NCBI GenBank assembly: GCA_017619375.1
Contig: JAFZSL010000062.1
Location: 1-64,000, forward strand
Direction: 5' to 3'
Source of the DNA: Prevotella sp.
GTDB lineage: Bacteria > Bacteroidota > Bacteroidia > Bacteroidales > Bacteroidaceae
Length of the DNA stretch: 64,000 nt
Numbering within the stretch: the stretch's first letter is position 1; each line of letters starts with the position of its first letter. Shown here piece after piece: positions 17,119 through 26,318 of the stretch. The translations under genes and the position numbers were made by a program. The notes beneath the pieces were generated by a model. It was given only the letters and a program-made list of their open reading frames with translations, searched no databases and was not told the DNA's origin.

Positions 17119-19410
17119 ATGGACGAAAACACCCATAACCCCAAAGACGCCGAACGTGAAGCCACCGATGAGCAACTGGTCAACCACGCTTTCGAAGAGT
17201 TGCTGAACAGTTACCTTTCATCACCTCACCGCAAAAAGGTGGACATCATCAAGAAGGCGTTCAACTTCGCCCGGCAGGCCCACAAAGGCGTGCGCCGCTT
17301 GTCTGGCGAGCCATACATCATGCACCCCATCTCCGTGGCCATGATAGCCTCCGCAGAGATGGGCTTGGGCTCCACGAGCATCTGCTCCGCCCTCTTGCAC
17401 GACGTGGTGGAAGACACCGACTACACGGTGGAAGACATTGAGACCATCTTTGGCTCAAAGATAGCCCAGATCGTCGACGGCTTGACAAAAATCTCCGGCG
17501 GCATATTCGGCGACCAGGCCTCCGCCCAGGCAGAGAATTTCAAGAAACTGCTGCTCACCATGAGCGATGACATCCGCGTCATCCTCATCAAGATTTGCGA
17601 CCGCCTTCACAATATGCGCACACTGAGCAGCCAACCTGCCAACAAGCAGTACAAGATAGCTGGCGAGACCTTATATATATATGCTCCCCTCGCCAACCGC
17701 CTCGGCCTGAACAGGATCAAGAACGAACTGGAGAATCTCAGTTTCAAATACGAGCATCCTACGGAATACGATAGCATCCGTATGAGACTGGCAAGCACCG
17801 AAGAGTCGCGCAACACCCTTTTCGAGCAATTCACGGCTCCCATCCGTGAGGCGTTGGACAAGATCGGGCTCCCTTACGTCATCCACGCCCGTGTGAAGAC
17901 CCCTTACTCCATCTGGACGAAGATGCAAAACAAGAAAGTGACGTTCAAGGAGATCTACGACATCCTTGCCGTGCGCATCATCTTCACCCCGGAAAGCAGG
18001 GAGACGGAAATAAACGACTGTTTCAAGATCTACGTCGCCATCAACAGGCTCTACAAATCGCATCCCGACCGTCTGCGCGACTGGGTGAACCACCCCAAAG
18101 CCAACGGATACCAGGCCTTGCACGTCACGCTGATGTCGCAAACCGGACAATGGGTGGAGGTGCAGATACGCTCGGAGCGCATGGACGAGATAGCAGAACA
18201 AGGCTTTGCCGCACATTGGAAATACAAAGAAGGCGGCACTGGAGAGATTGGTGAGGATTCAGAACTGAACGACTGGCTCCACACCATCAAGGAAATCCTT
18301 GACGATCCTCAGCCCGACGCCATGGACTTCCTCGACACCATCAAGCTCAACCTTTTCGCCTCTGAAATATTCGTGTTCACACCCAAGGGCGAAATCCGCA
18401 CGATGCCCGCCGGCTGCACCGCACTCGACTTCGCCTTCCAAATACACACCTTGGTGGGAAGCCACTGCATTGGTGCAAAAGTCAATCACAAGTTGGTGCC
18501 CCTGAGCCACAAGCTGAACAGTGGAGACCAAGTGGAAATCCTCACCTCCAAGTCGCAGCACGTCAACGCCTCATGGGTGAACTTCGCTACCACAGCCAAG
18601 GCCAAGCAGAAAATACAAGCCATCCTGCGCCATAACGCACGTGAAATCCAAAAAGAGGGTGAAAACATCCTGAAGGAGTTTCTCGAGCAATACGACATGG
18701 AACTCACCACAAGCGCCATCGACCGTCTCTGCTCTTTCCACGACATATCGAAGCCTGAAAAACTTTTCCAGGCCATCGGCAACAAGATCATCATCCTTGG
18801 CGACAAGGACATCGACGAACTGTTGGAGCGCAAGCCTGGCAGCAAGAAGGGTTGGCGCAAATACGTGCCCTTCATCGGTTCTGGTAAGCAAGAGACCACC
18901 ACCAAATCTTCCGACGACACAGATGCCACCACCTTGCTGGTCGTCGGGAAAGAGTTCAACCGCAAGAAGCCCTTCTACGTTGACGACGAAAATGTGATGC
19001 GCCTGGTGATTCCCAAATGCTGTCGCGCCATCCCTGGCGACGATGCCTTGGGATACATCGACAACAAGAACCATATCGAGCTTCACCGCCGCGACTGCCA
19101 TGTTGCCGACCGTTTGAAAAGCAGTTTCGGCAACCGCATCATCGACATCAAATGGAACATGCACCGTCGCATACTCTTCGATGCCACCATACGAGTCAGC
19201 GGTATCGACCGCATCGGCCTTTTGAACGAAGTCACCGGCATTCTTTCGCAACAACTCAATGTGAACATCCAGAAACTCACCATCTCCACCAAAGACGGTG
19301 TCTTCGACGGCACCATCGAACTCAAGGTATACGACCGTAACGACGTGAAGATCATCATCGACGCACTAAGCAACATCCAAAACCTTGAAGAAATCAAGGA
19401 GATACAATAG
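17119..19410 (+). CDS. RelA/SpoT (p)ppGpp synthetase/hydrolase
   Basis: The product is 763 residues, the full Rsh layout. The HD hydrolase domain keeps His69 (YIMHP), His94-Asp95 (LLHDVVED) and Asp161 (ICDRLHNMRT), so hydrolysis should work. The synthetase domain starts near 255 with RVKTPYSIWTKM and has YDILAVRIIF and NGYQALH. A TGS domain at about 415-475 has FVFTPKGEI and PAGCTALDFAFQIHT. The C-terminal ACT domain starts near 690. This is the bifunctional alarmone enzyme of the stringent response. It is fifth in the par run, 88 bases after the transglycosylase gene, and 11 bases before the pectinesterase gene. Confidence 0.95.
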   Translation: MDENTHNPKDAEREATDEQLVNHAFEELLNSYLSSPHRKKVDIIKKAFNFARQAHKGVRRLSGEPYIMHPISVAMIASAEMGLGSTSICSALLHDVVEDTDYTVEDIETIFGSKIAQIVDGLTKISGGIFGDQASAQAENFKKLLLTMSDDIRVILIKICDRLHNMRTLSSQPANKQYKIAGETLYIYAPLANRLGLNRIKNELENLSFKYEHPTEYDSIRMRLASTEESRNTLFEQFTAPIREALDKIGLPYVIHARVKTPYSIWTKMQNKKVTFKEIYDILAVRIIFTPESRETEINDCFKIYVAINRLYKSHPDRLRDWVNHPKANGYQALHVTLMSQTGQWVEVQIRSERMDEIAEQGFAAHWKYKEGGTGEIGEDSELNDWLHTIKEILDDPQPDAMDFLDTIKLNLFASEIFVFTPKGEIRTMPAGCTALDFAFQIHTLVGSHCIGAKVNHKLVPLSHKLNSGDQVEILTSKSQHVNASWVNFATTAKAKQKIQAILRHNAREIQKEGENILKEFLEQYDMELTTSAIDRLCSFHDISKPEKLFQAIGNKIIILGDKDIDELLERKPGSKKGWRKYVPFIGSGKQETTTKSSDDTDATTLLVVGKEFNRKKPFYVDDENVMRLVIPKCCRAIPGDDALGYIDNKNHIELHRRDCHVADRLKSSFGNRIIDIKWNMHRRILFDATIRVSGIDRIGLLNEVTGILSQQLNVNIQKLTISTKDGVFDGTIELKVYDRNDVKIIIDALSNIQNLEEIKEIQ

Positions 19411-19421
19411 TCCCCTAACCC

Positions 19422-20390
19422 ATGCGCCTGACCACATCCTTCATCGCACTCCTCTGCTGCCTCGCCACTCTGGCCGCCAACAAGTATGACAACCCCGACA
19501 CATTGATCGTCGCCCGCGACGGCACAGGAGAATTCCGCAACGTCAACGACGCCGTGGAGGTGTGCAGGGCCTTCATGGAATACCACAAGGTGATATTTGT
19601 CAAAAAAGGCACTTACAAGGAAAAGGTCATCATCCCCTCATGGCTCGACAACATTGAAATCGTAGGGGAAGACGTGGAAAGCACCATCATCACTTTCGAC
19701 GACCACGCCAACATCCGCCTTGCCGGCACGGAACAAGGGATGGGCACTTTCCGCACCTATACGATGAAAATCGAGGGAAACGGCATCGTGCTGAAGAACA
19801 TCACCATAGAGAACAACTCCGCACGACTGGGGCAGGCTGTTGCACTTCACACGGAAGGCGACCGACTGCAGTTCATCGGATGCCGCTTCCTTGGACACCA
19901 AGACACGGTGTATACCGGCAAGGCTGGCACACGGCTCTATTTCCTCAACTGTTACATCGAGGGCACCACAGATTTCATTTTCGGCCCCTCCACTGCCTGG
20001 TTCGAGGGATGCGCCATCAAAAGCAAGGCCAACTCCTACGTCACCGCAGCCTCTACTCCCAAAGATGTGGAATACGGCTACATCTTCAACCACTGCCGAC
20101 TCATCGCCGACGAGGGGGTGGAGAAAGTATATCTGGGACGACCTTGGCGTCCATACGCCCATACGCTTTTCATGAACTGCGAAATGGGCAGGCACATCGT
20201 TCCTGCAGGTTGGCACAACTGGGGCAACGAAGCCAACGAAAAGACCGCCAGATATATGGAATACAACAACAGCGGAGCTGGTGCCGACAAAGGGCAACGA
20301 ACAGTTTGGAGCCACCAACTCACTGCCAAAGAAGCCAAGGCCATCACTTTGGAGCGAGTGTTCAGCATCACCAGCACATGGATGCCATAA
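19422..20390 (+). CDS. Secreted pectin methylesterase, CE8
   Basis: The product is 322 residues. A signal peptide (about 1-19) precedes a right-handed beta-helix of the pectinesterase family. The signature residues are intact: Gln138 in GQAVAL, Gln160-Asp161 in QDTV, Asp184 in TDFIFG and Arg240-Trp242 in LGRPW. The two Asp residues and the Arg form the active site. It removes methyl groups from homogalacturonan, exposing it to lyases and hydrolases. It sits 11 bases after relA/spoT, which suggests read-through. It is 320 bases upstream of a SusC/SusD pair, hinting at a small pectin-linked locus, although no other pectinase is present in the window. Confidence 0.92.
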   Translation: MRLTTSFIALLCCLATLAANKYDNPDTLIVARDGTGEFRNVNDAVEVCRAFMEYHKVIFVKKGTYKEKVIIPSWLDNIEIVGEDVESTIITFDDHANIRLAGTEQGMGTFRTYTMKIEGNGIVLKNITIENNSARLGQAVALHTEGDRLQFIGCRFLGHQDTVYTGKAGTRLYFLNCYIEGTTDFIFGPSTAWFEGCAIKSKANSYVTAASTPKDVEYGYIFNHCRLIADEGVEKVYLGRPWRPYAHTLFMNCEMGRHIVPAGWHNWGNEANEKTARYMEYNNSGAGADKGQRTVWSHQLTAKEAKAITLERVFSITSTWMP

Positions 20391-20711
20391 AAGGATTGGA
20401 GGAATCGGAATAGTCGGAAAGTTTGGAAAGGTCGGGATTTTGAATTGTTAAAATTACAATATTTTATTTAAAATAAACCAAAAAGGCGACATGTGGCACC
20501 TTTGTAGTTGATTATTTTTGTACTTTTGAACAAAATTACGAATCATCTTGGAAATGTTGCTGAAACATTCAAGAAATGTCACGGATATTCCGTGAATTGA
20601 TGAGAAAACCTTAACATATACCATACAGACACATAGGATCGACCTAACGAGGGCGAATCCCCTTTAGAAACAACCTATCTTAAAATATAAGTATAACTAA
20701 AACAAACATTT
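20391..20711 (+). promoter_or_regulatory. Long leader and promoter region of the susC gene
   Basis: No gene is seen in these 321 bases. Two -7-like boxes occur, GCACCTTTG (ending 20504) and TACTTTTG (20521-20528); a TTTG at 20501-20504 is 16 bases before the second, short of the usual 19-20. The leader after it is about 180 bases and holds a perfect 7-bp hairpin, tcacgga/tccgtga (20579-20585, 20589-20595). Long structured leaders before susC genes can be targets of antisense RNA control, but nothing here shows that directly. Confidence 0.5.
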
Positions 20712-23700
20712 ATGTATCTACCAATCAAGAGGGCCGTCATGGCCTTGTGCATGAGTCTGTTTTGCATCTTTGCCTTTGCGCAGAAGACCATTACAGGCAC
20801 GGTGAAAGACGCTGCCGGCGATCCGCTGATCGGCGCCACCGTCTCATTGGGAGGAAACAATGGTGTCATCACCGACATCGATGGCAACTTCACCCTCCCC
20901 GGTGTCAACAACGGCGCCACACTCACGGTTTCCTACATCGGCTACGAAACGACAACGGTGAAAGTAGGCAACCAGCAACACTACGACATCGTGCTGGAGA
21001 GCAACGACAAGTCACTCGACGAAGTGGTGGTCATCGGCTATGGCACGGTGAAACGTCGCGACCTCACCGGAGCCGTGGCATCCGTGACAGGCGAGCGACT
21101 GGCCAAGAACCCTGTCGCCAACGTCGCCCAGGCATTGCAGGGACAACTGCCAGGTGTCAACGTCATCTCACAAGACGGACGACCTGGTGCCACCATGTCC
21201 ATCCGTGTTCGTGGCGGTGGTTCCATCACCCAGAGCAACGAACCCCTTTACGTGGTTGACGGTGTGATCACCGGCCGCATCGATGACATTCCTGCCGACG
21301 ACATTGAGAGCATTGATGTGCTGAAAGATGCCGCCTCGACAGCCATCTATGGCGCCAGTGGTGCCAACGGTGTGATTCTCATCACCACCAAGAGTGCCAA
21401 AGAGGGCAAGAACGAAGTGAAGTACAACATGTACTATCAACTGAAGGAGCAGCCGGAACAGCTCGACGTACTCGACCCCTACGACTATGTGCTCCACACC
21501 TGGAGTTATGCCACAGCCTACGGTGAGTCGTATGGAGACAACGTGGCCAAATATTTCGGCCTCGGAAGCAAATACGGAAACCATCTCAATGAATACAAGA
21601 ACATGAGCACCCACAACTGGGTGGACGACATCATGGACAGTTCACACTCCTGGAACCACGACCTCTCGCTCTCCGGAGGTTCGTCAACCACGAAATATCG
21701 CGCCTCCGTCAACTATATGAATGACGACGGTGCACGTCTCAACACCGGTTTCCGCCGCTGGAACGCCAGTTTCAAGTTCTCACAGGACATCAGCAAGAAG
21801 CTGAAATGGGACCTTGACGCCCGATACAGCGAGATGAGATTCCGTGGCACGAGATTCAACACTGCAACATCCGCCTATCAGTTCCGCCCCGTCGACAACC
21901 CGCTTGGTGCCGATGCCGACCCCTCGCAGATGGGACAAGGCTCCTCCTTCGTGGAACTTTCAAGAAACCCGCTCGACTACACCAAGAACTACGACCAATA
22001 CAACGACATCAACCGCTTGCGTGTCAACACCGGCCTCACATGGACCATCATCAACGGACTTGTGGCCAAGTCGGAAATCGGCCTCTCAAGAGGTTGGACT
22101 GAACGCCGTGCATGGGACGGCGGACATGGCGACCAAGGCTATTCCTCCGCACAATTGTACAAGAGCAACAGCTACAACGTGAGATGGTCGAACACCCTGA
22201 ACTACAACGTGCAGGGACTCGGCGAAGGCCACAGCCTCGGAATGCTCGCCGGCTATGAGATTCTGGCAGACAAGACCAACTACAGCAACATCTACGGCTA
22301 TGGCTACCCATCGGAATTCACCATGAACGACGCTTTCGGCATGATCAACTTCACAGGCAAGACGAAGGGCAGCGAAGGACTCGACAAGTTTGAAAATGTG
22401 ATTGGCGAACCGAAACACGTCACATCTTTCTTCGGGCGCGTCAATTATTCCTACCTCGGCAGATACCTGCTCACCGCCACTTTCCGCGCCGATGGATCCT
22501 CGAGGTTCGCCTCCAACAACACCTGGGGCTACTTCCCCGCAGCAGCCGCAGCATGGCGCATCTCTGACGAACCTTTCATGGAAGGCGCAAGAGATTGGCT
22601 CGACAATCTCAAAATCCGTCTCTCGTTTGGTACTTCCGGCAACGACAACATCGACGCCGGCCTGTGGCGAGAGACCTGGACCACCAGCACCATCAATGTG
22701 GACGGTGTGAACAAAGTGGTCTACATCCCCGGTTCGATGAAGGGCAACCCTGACCTCAAATGGGAGACCACCGTCTCACGCAACCTCGGTTTCGACTTCG
22801 GCATCCTCCGCGGCAAACTCCGCGGCAGCCTCGACCTCTATTGGAACACCACCAAGGACATCCTCATGAAGGTGCCCATCGACGAGGCCACCGGCTACAG
22901 TTACCAATACCAGAACGTGGGACAGACCTCCAACCGAGGTGTCGAACTCGCCCTCTTCTACGAGGCCGTGCGCAGCAAGGACTTCGGACTGAGTTTCAAC
23001 CTCACCTACAATTACAACAACAACATGGTGGACAAACTCAATCCCGACATCGACCTCAATCCCGACACCCATACCGGATGGGGTTCCTCCATGCGCAAAC
23101 CATACTATGACTACATCATCCGCGTGGGCGAGCCGGTAGGCACCATCCAAGGCTTCAAGAGCAACGGTTTCTACACCCTCGACGACTTCAACTACTCCAA
23201 TGGCGTCTATACCTTGAAAGACGGCGTGCCCGACACCAAGAGCATCGTCAACTATCCCGCCAACGCCTTCAAAGGCAACAAACCTGATGGTCAAACCGCC
23301 TTCCCAGGCATGGTCAAATTCGAGGATGTCAACGGCGACGGCGTGATTGACGACAGCGACGCCACCGTCATCGGCAAGACACAGCCACACCACACCGGCG
23401 GCTTAAACATCATGGGCAACTACAAGAACCTGGACTTCTCACTGGGATTCACCTATCAAATCGGCGGCAAAGTATATAATGCCAACGTGATGCACGACAT
23501 GATGGGCGACAAGGACAACAGCTTGGGCGCCAACAGGCTCGACGTGGTCAAAGACTGCTTCCGCATCTACGACGTGGGCAGCGACGGCAACCTCGTAGCC
23601 GTGACAGAACCCGAAGCCCTCAGGGCACTCAACGCAAATGCGAAATATGCATTGCCCTATTCAGAATACGGACTTGCTTCTTCAGAGTTCATCGAGGACG

Positions 23701-23957
23701 CCTCCTATCTCCGTCTCAACACGCTGACCGTGGGATATACCCTCCCGAAAGCATGGTTGAACACCGTAGGCATCAAGAACGTGAGGGTTTACTTCACCGG
23801 TGCCAACCTCTTCTGCATCACTGGTTACAGTGGCCTTGACCCAGACGTCAACACCAACATGAACGCTGGTGGCGACGGATTCCCCACCCCGTTCTATGAC
23901 TACCAGGCATATCCCAAAACAAGGTCATACACTTTCGGACTCAACGTAACATTCTAA
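20712..23957 (+). CDS. susC: SusC-like TonB-dependent outer-membrane transporter
   Basis: The product is 1081 residues. A signal peptide (cleavage after AFAQ) is followed by a carboxypeptidase-like regulatory domain (KTITGTVKDAAGDPLIGATV, about 24-100). The SusC TonB box region comes next (LDEVVVIGYGTVKRRDLTGAV, about 107-127), then the plug with RGGGSITQSNEPLYVVDG and a large beta-barrel ending in a terminal Phe (GLNVTF). It imports a large nutrient, usually a glycan oligomer, in complex with SusD. No sigma/anti-sigma pair or hybrid two-component regulator lies beside it. Substrate is unknown; the pectin esterase upstream makes a pectin fragment a possibility. Confidence 0.94.
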   Translation: MYLPIKRAVMALCMSLFCIFAFAQKTITGTVKDAAGDPLIGATVSLGGNNGVITDIDGNFTLPGVNNGATLTVSYIGYETTTVKVGNQQHYDIVLESNDKSLDEVVVIGYGTVKRRDLTGAVASVTGERLAKNPVANVAQALQGQLPGVNVISQDGRPGATMSIRVRGGGSITQSNEPLYVVDGVITGRIDDIPADDIESIDVLKDAASTAIYGASGANGVILITTKSAKEGKNEVKYNMYYQLKEQPEQLDVLDPYDYVLHTWSYATAYGESYGDNVAKYFGLGSKYGNHLNEYKNMSTHNWVDDIMDSSHSWNHDLSLSGGSSTTKYRASVNYMNDDGARLNTGFRRWNASFKFSQDISKKLKWDLDARYSEMRFRGTRFNTATSAYQFRPVDNPLGADADPSQMGQGSSFVELSRNPLDYTKNYDQYNDINRLRVNTGLTWTIINGLVAKSEIGLSRGWTERRAWDGGHGDQGYSSAQLYKSNSYNVRWSNTLNYNVQGLGEGHSLGMLAGYEILADKTNYSNIYGYGYPSEFTMNDAFGMINFTGKTKGSEGLDKFENVIGEPKHVTSFFGRVNYSYLGRYLLTATFRADGSSRFASNNTWGYFPAAAAAWRISDEPFMEGARDWLDNLKIRLSFGTSGNDNIDAGLWRETWTTSTINVDGVNKVVYIPGSMKGNPDLKWETTVSRNLGFDFGILRGKLRGSLDLYWNTTKDILMKVPIDEATGYSYQYQNVGQTSNRGVELALFYEAVRSKDFGLSFNLTYNYNNNMVDKLNPDIDLNPDTHTGWGSSMRKPYYDYIIRVGEPVGTIQGFKSNGFYTLDDFNYSNGVYTLKDGVPDTKSIVNYPANAFKGNKPDGQTAFPGMVKFEDVNGDGVIDDSDATVIGKTQPHHTGGLNIMGNYKNLDFSLGFTYQIGGKVYNANVMHDMMGDKDNSLGANRLDVVKDCFRIYDVGSDGNLVAVTEPEALRALNANAKYALPYSEYGLASSEFIEDASYLRLNTLTVGYTLPKAWLNTVGIKNVRVYFTGANLFCITGYSGLDPDVNTNMNAGGDGFPTPFYDYQAYPKTRSYTFGLNVTF

Positions 23958-23976
23958 TTAATCAAGGAGAAGAAAA

Positions 23977-26070
23977 ATGAAAAAGACATTATATATCACA
24001 TTGTTTGCGGCAGGAGTCCTTTCCATGACATCTTGTGAGGACTACCTGGAGACCAAATCTCCATCAACCGTCGATGCCAACTTCGTTTTCTCCAACATGG
24101 TGACCGCCCACGCCGCCATCGACGGAGGTTATGAGGCTTGGAGAGACGTCCTGCAGAATGGTGTCTTCGGCGACGGACTGTGGTATGCCGCCGACGTGGC
24201 CGGTTCCGACATCATGCGCCACCCGGAGGCTTTCAGCAACCAACCCGGACGTCACTACCCCGAGAGTTTCTATCAGAACGGCAAGTATGCCGCTTCCTAC
24301 GGACTGCTCTCCTATCTCAAGGAGAACGACATTTACGCCAAGTTGTTCAACGTGGTCAGCAAGGCCAACGCCATCATCACCGCCGTGCAGGACATGTCTG
24401 ATTTCGAGGCCAAAATCAAGAACGCCACAGAGCCCAACGGACTGAGCCAACTCTACGGCGAGGCCGTGGCCCTGAAAGCCTCCGCCTACCGCGAACTCAT
24501 CAAGAACTGGGGCGACGTGCCGTATCAGAGACGATTGGGCGAGGCCGCCAGCGGCTTGACCTCACGCGACTCCATCTACGACGCCATCCTGGAAGACCTC
24601 ATTGCCGTGGAGCCACTCATGTATCCCATCGGTCAATGCCCGGAATACGACCAGAACGTGAAGAACTACTTCTCAAAGACCTACGTCCAAGGACTCATCG
24701 GCCGCATCGCCCTCGAGGCCGGCGGCTATCAGACCCGTCGTGGCGACATCACCCCCGTTGACGGAAAGGGCAATGCGTTGAGCATCGAGAAGAAGGGCAA
24801 CGACAACAATGGTGCTTCCTACGGACGTAGAAGCGACTGGAAGACCTATATGGAGGTGGCAAGGACTTACTTCAAGAAAGCCATCGACAATCCTGGTTCG
24901 GCCACCTTCTCCGACAGCTACGACACCTTCTTCAACGAGATGCAAAGCGCCGATGCCGCCTATGCCGGCGAGTCCATCTACGAGGCGCCCATGCAGCAAG
25001 GTGGTGGCAACGACGCCCGCTCCTATTCCTTCGGACGCCCCAGCGACGGTGGCTCCAAGGATGCATATCCCTGCAAGGCATACGGGCAAGGACGCATCAA
25101 CCCCGCATTCTATTACGGCATGTTCGACCCGAAAGACATCCGACGCGACGTGTCCTGCACCGTCACCGGCAGCACGGGCAAGGGAGTGGAGAGGCTCATC
25201 CCCTTCAAACCCAACTCGAAGGCCAGCGGTGGCGGCATCTCCACCAACAAGTGGGATGAGAACCGCCAAAAGACCGTGTGGACCAAGAACCAACGCAAGT
25301 CGGGTATCAACCAACCCTACATGCGCATCTCTGAAATCTATCTCGGCTACGCAGAAGCATGCGCCGCCCTTGGCGACAACGGCAACGCCAGGACCTACCT
25401 CGACAAGATTCGCAACCGTGCCTTCCCCTATGGAGGTGCCAACACCGAAGCATTCATCGCCAAGTCGGGCTCTCTCTACAATGCCATCATCGACGAGCGC
25501 GGATTTGAATTCGCCGGAGAAGGCGACCGCCGCTTCACCCTCATCCGTTCGGGACTCATCGGGGAGAAGATCAAGGCAGTGAAGGAACTGACAGGCGCCA
25601 TGATCAACGGTCTGAAGACCAACGGCTATTTCCAGTTTGAAAACGGCAACGTCATCTCCTCCTACGTATGGACGAAACTCGTCGATGCCAAGAGCATCTA
25701 CGGCTACCGTCTCACCGGCATCACGCCGCAAGGTATGGAGAACGACCCCGTGCTCTATCCGGGATGGCGTGGACAAAACGACGACTGGGAGGCCTACGGA
25801 CTGAGCTACGGCACAGCCACTCCCGCCACCAACCTGGCCATCAAGGGGCTCTTCACCCGCATTTCCGACGAGGAGGCTGCCGCCCTTGAGGCCGATGGAT
25901 ACAAGAAGGAGAACTGGGGTGTCGACCTCGTGTCCAACGAAGACGAGTACTACAAGTACCTCTTCCTCGACTACGACTATGTGAGCGCCCCCATTTACCT
26001 CTGGCCGTTCACACCGAACATCCTCGCCACCGGCGGTTTCACCAACGGATACGGCTTCTCCAACGAGTAA
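23977..26070 (+). CDS. susD: SusD/RagB family nutrient-binding lipoprotein
   Basis: The product is 697 residues, long for SusD. The lipobox SMTSC puts the lipid on Cys20, so it is a surface lipoprotein capping the SusC barrel. The N-terminal CEDYLETKSPSTVD is characteristic. TPR-like helices follow, for example ALKASAYRELIKNWGDVPY (about 168), ISEIYLGYAEACAALGDN (about 451) and IIDERGFEFAGEGDRRFTLIR. It starts 19 bases after susC, so the pair is one transcript. A strong bidirectional terminator follows at 26121-26154. Confidence 0.93.
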   Translation: MKKTLYITLFAAGVLSMTSCEDYLETKSPSTVDANFVFSNMVTAHAAIDGGYEAWRDVLQNGVFGDGLWYAADVAGSDIMRHPEAFSNQPGRHYPESFYQNGKYAASYGLLSYLKENDIYAKLFNVVSKANAIITAVQDMSDFEAKIKNATEPNGLSQLYGEAVALKASAYRELIKNWGDVPYQRRLGEAASGLTSRDSIYDAILEDLIAVEPLMYPIGQCPEYDQNVKNYFSKTYVQGLIGRIALEAGGYQTRRGDITPVDGKGNALSIEKKGNDNNGASYGRRSDWKTYMEVARTYFKKAIDNPGSATFSDSYDTFFNEMQSADAAYAGESIYEAPMQQGGGNDARSYSFGRPSDGGSKDAYPCKAYGQGRINPAFYYGMFDPKDIRRDVSCTVTGSTGKGVERLIPFKPNSKASGGGISTNKWDENRQKTVWTKNQRKSGINQPYMRISEIYLGYAEACAALGDNGNARTYLDKIRNRAFPYGGANTEAFIAKSGSLYNAIIDERGFEFAGEGDRRFTLIRSGLIGEKIKAVKELTGAMINGLKTNGYFQFENGNVISSYVWTKLVDAKSIYGYRLTGITPQGMENDPVLYPGWRGQNDDWEAYGLSYGTATPATNLAIKGLFTRISDEEAAALEADGYKKENWGVDLVSNEDEYYKYLFLDYDYVSAPIYLWPFTPNILATGGFTNGYGFSNE

Positions 26071-26120
26071 ATGCAGAACATGAACCTACGAGGCATTACC
26101 ATAAAGGATAGCCTCTTCAT

Positions 26121-26157
26121 AAAAATCGGGCGGATGTGCATCCGCCCGATTTTTATT
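26121..26157 (+). terminator. Terminator after susD
   Basis: A perfect 15-bp stem aaaaatcgggcggat with atccgcccgattttt (26121-26135, 26140-26154) has a four-base loop and is flanked by A and T runs, so it can work in both directions. Confidence 0.92.
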
Positions 26158-26249
26158 TATGAGATATCAGAGCCATGGGAAGTTTTAGGAGGAAATAAGT
26201 AGAGGTAGGAGAGATAGGGGGTGCTCCCACTCGGAAAATCTCAAAAACT

Positions 26250-26281
26250 TTTGGATTTTCGCTCACTTAATCGTACCTTTG
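26250..26281 (+). promoter_or_regulatory. Promoter of alaS
   Basis: TTTG at 26250-26253, a 20-base spacer and TACCTTTG at 26274-26281. The stretch gctcacttaatcgtacctttgc resembles the ends of the repeats at 1321-1342 and 1429-1452. Confidence 0.75.
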
Positions 26282-26318
26282 CAGCGTTTTTGAAACGAAT
26301 AGAGAAAAGGAAAGAAAA

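Noticed and set aside
24673-25776. 367-codon open frame on the minus strand
   Set aside because: It is antisense to susD with no recognisable motif or upstream promoter.
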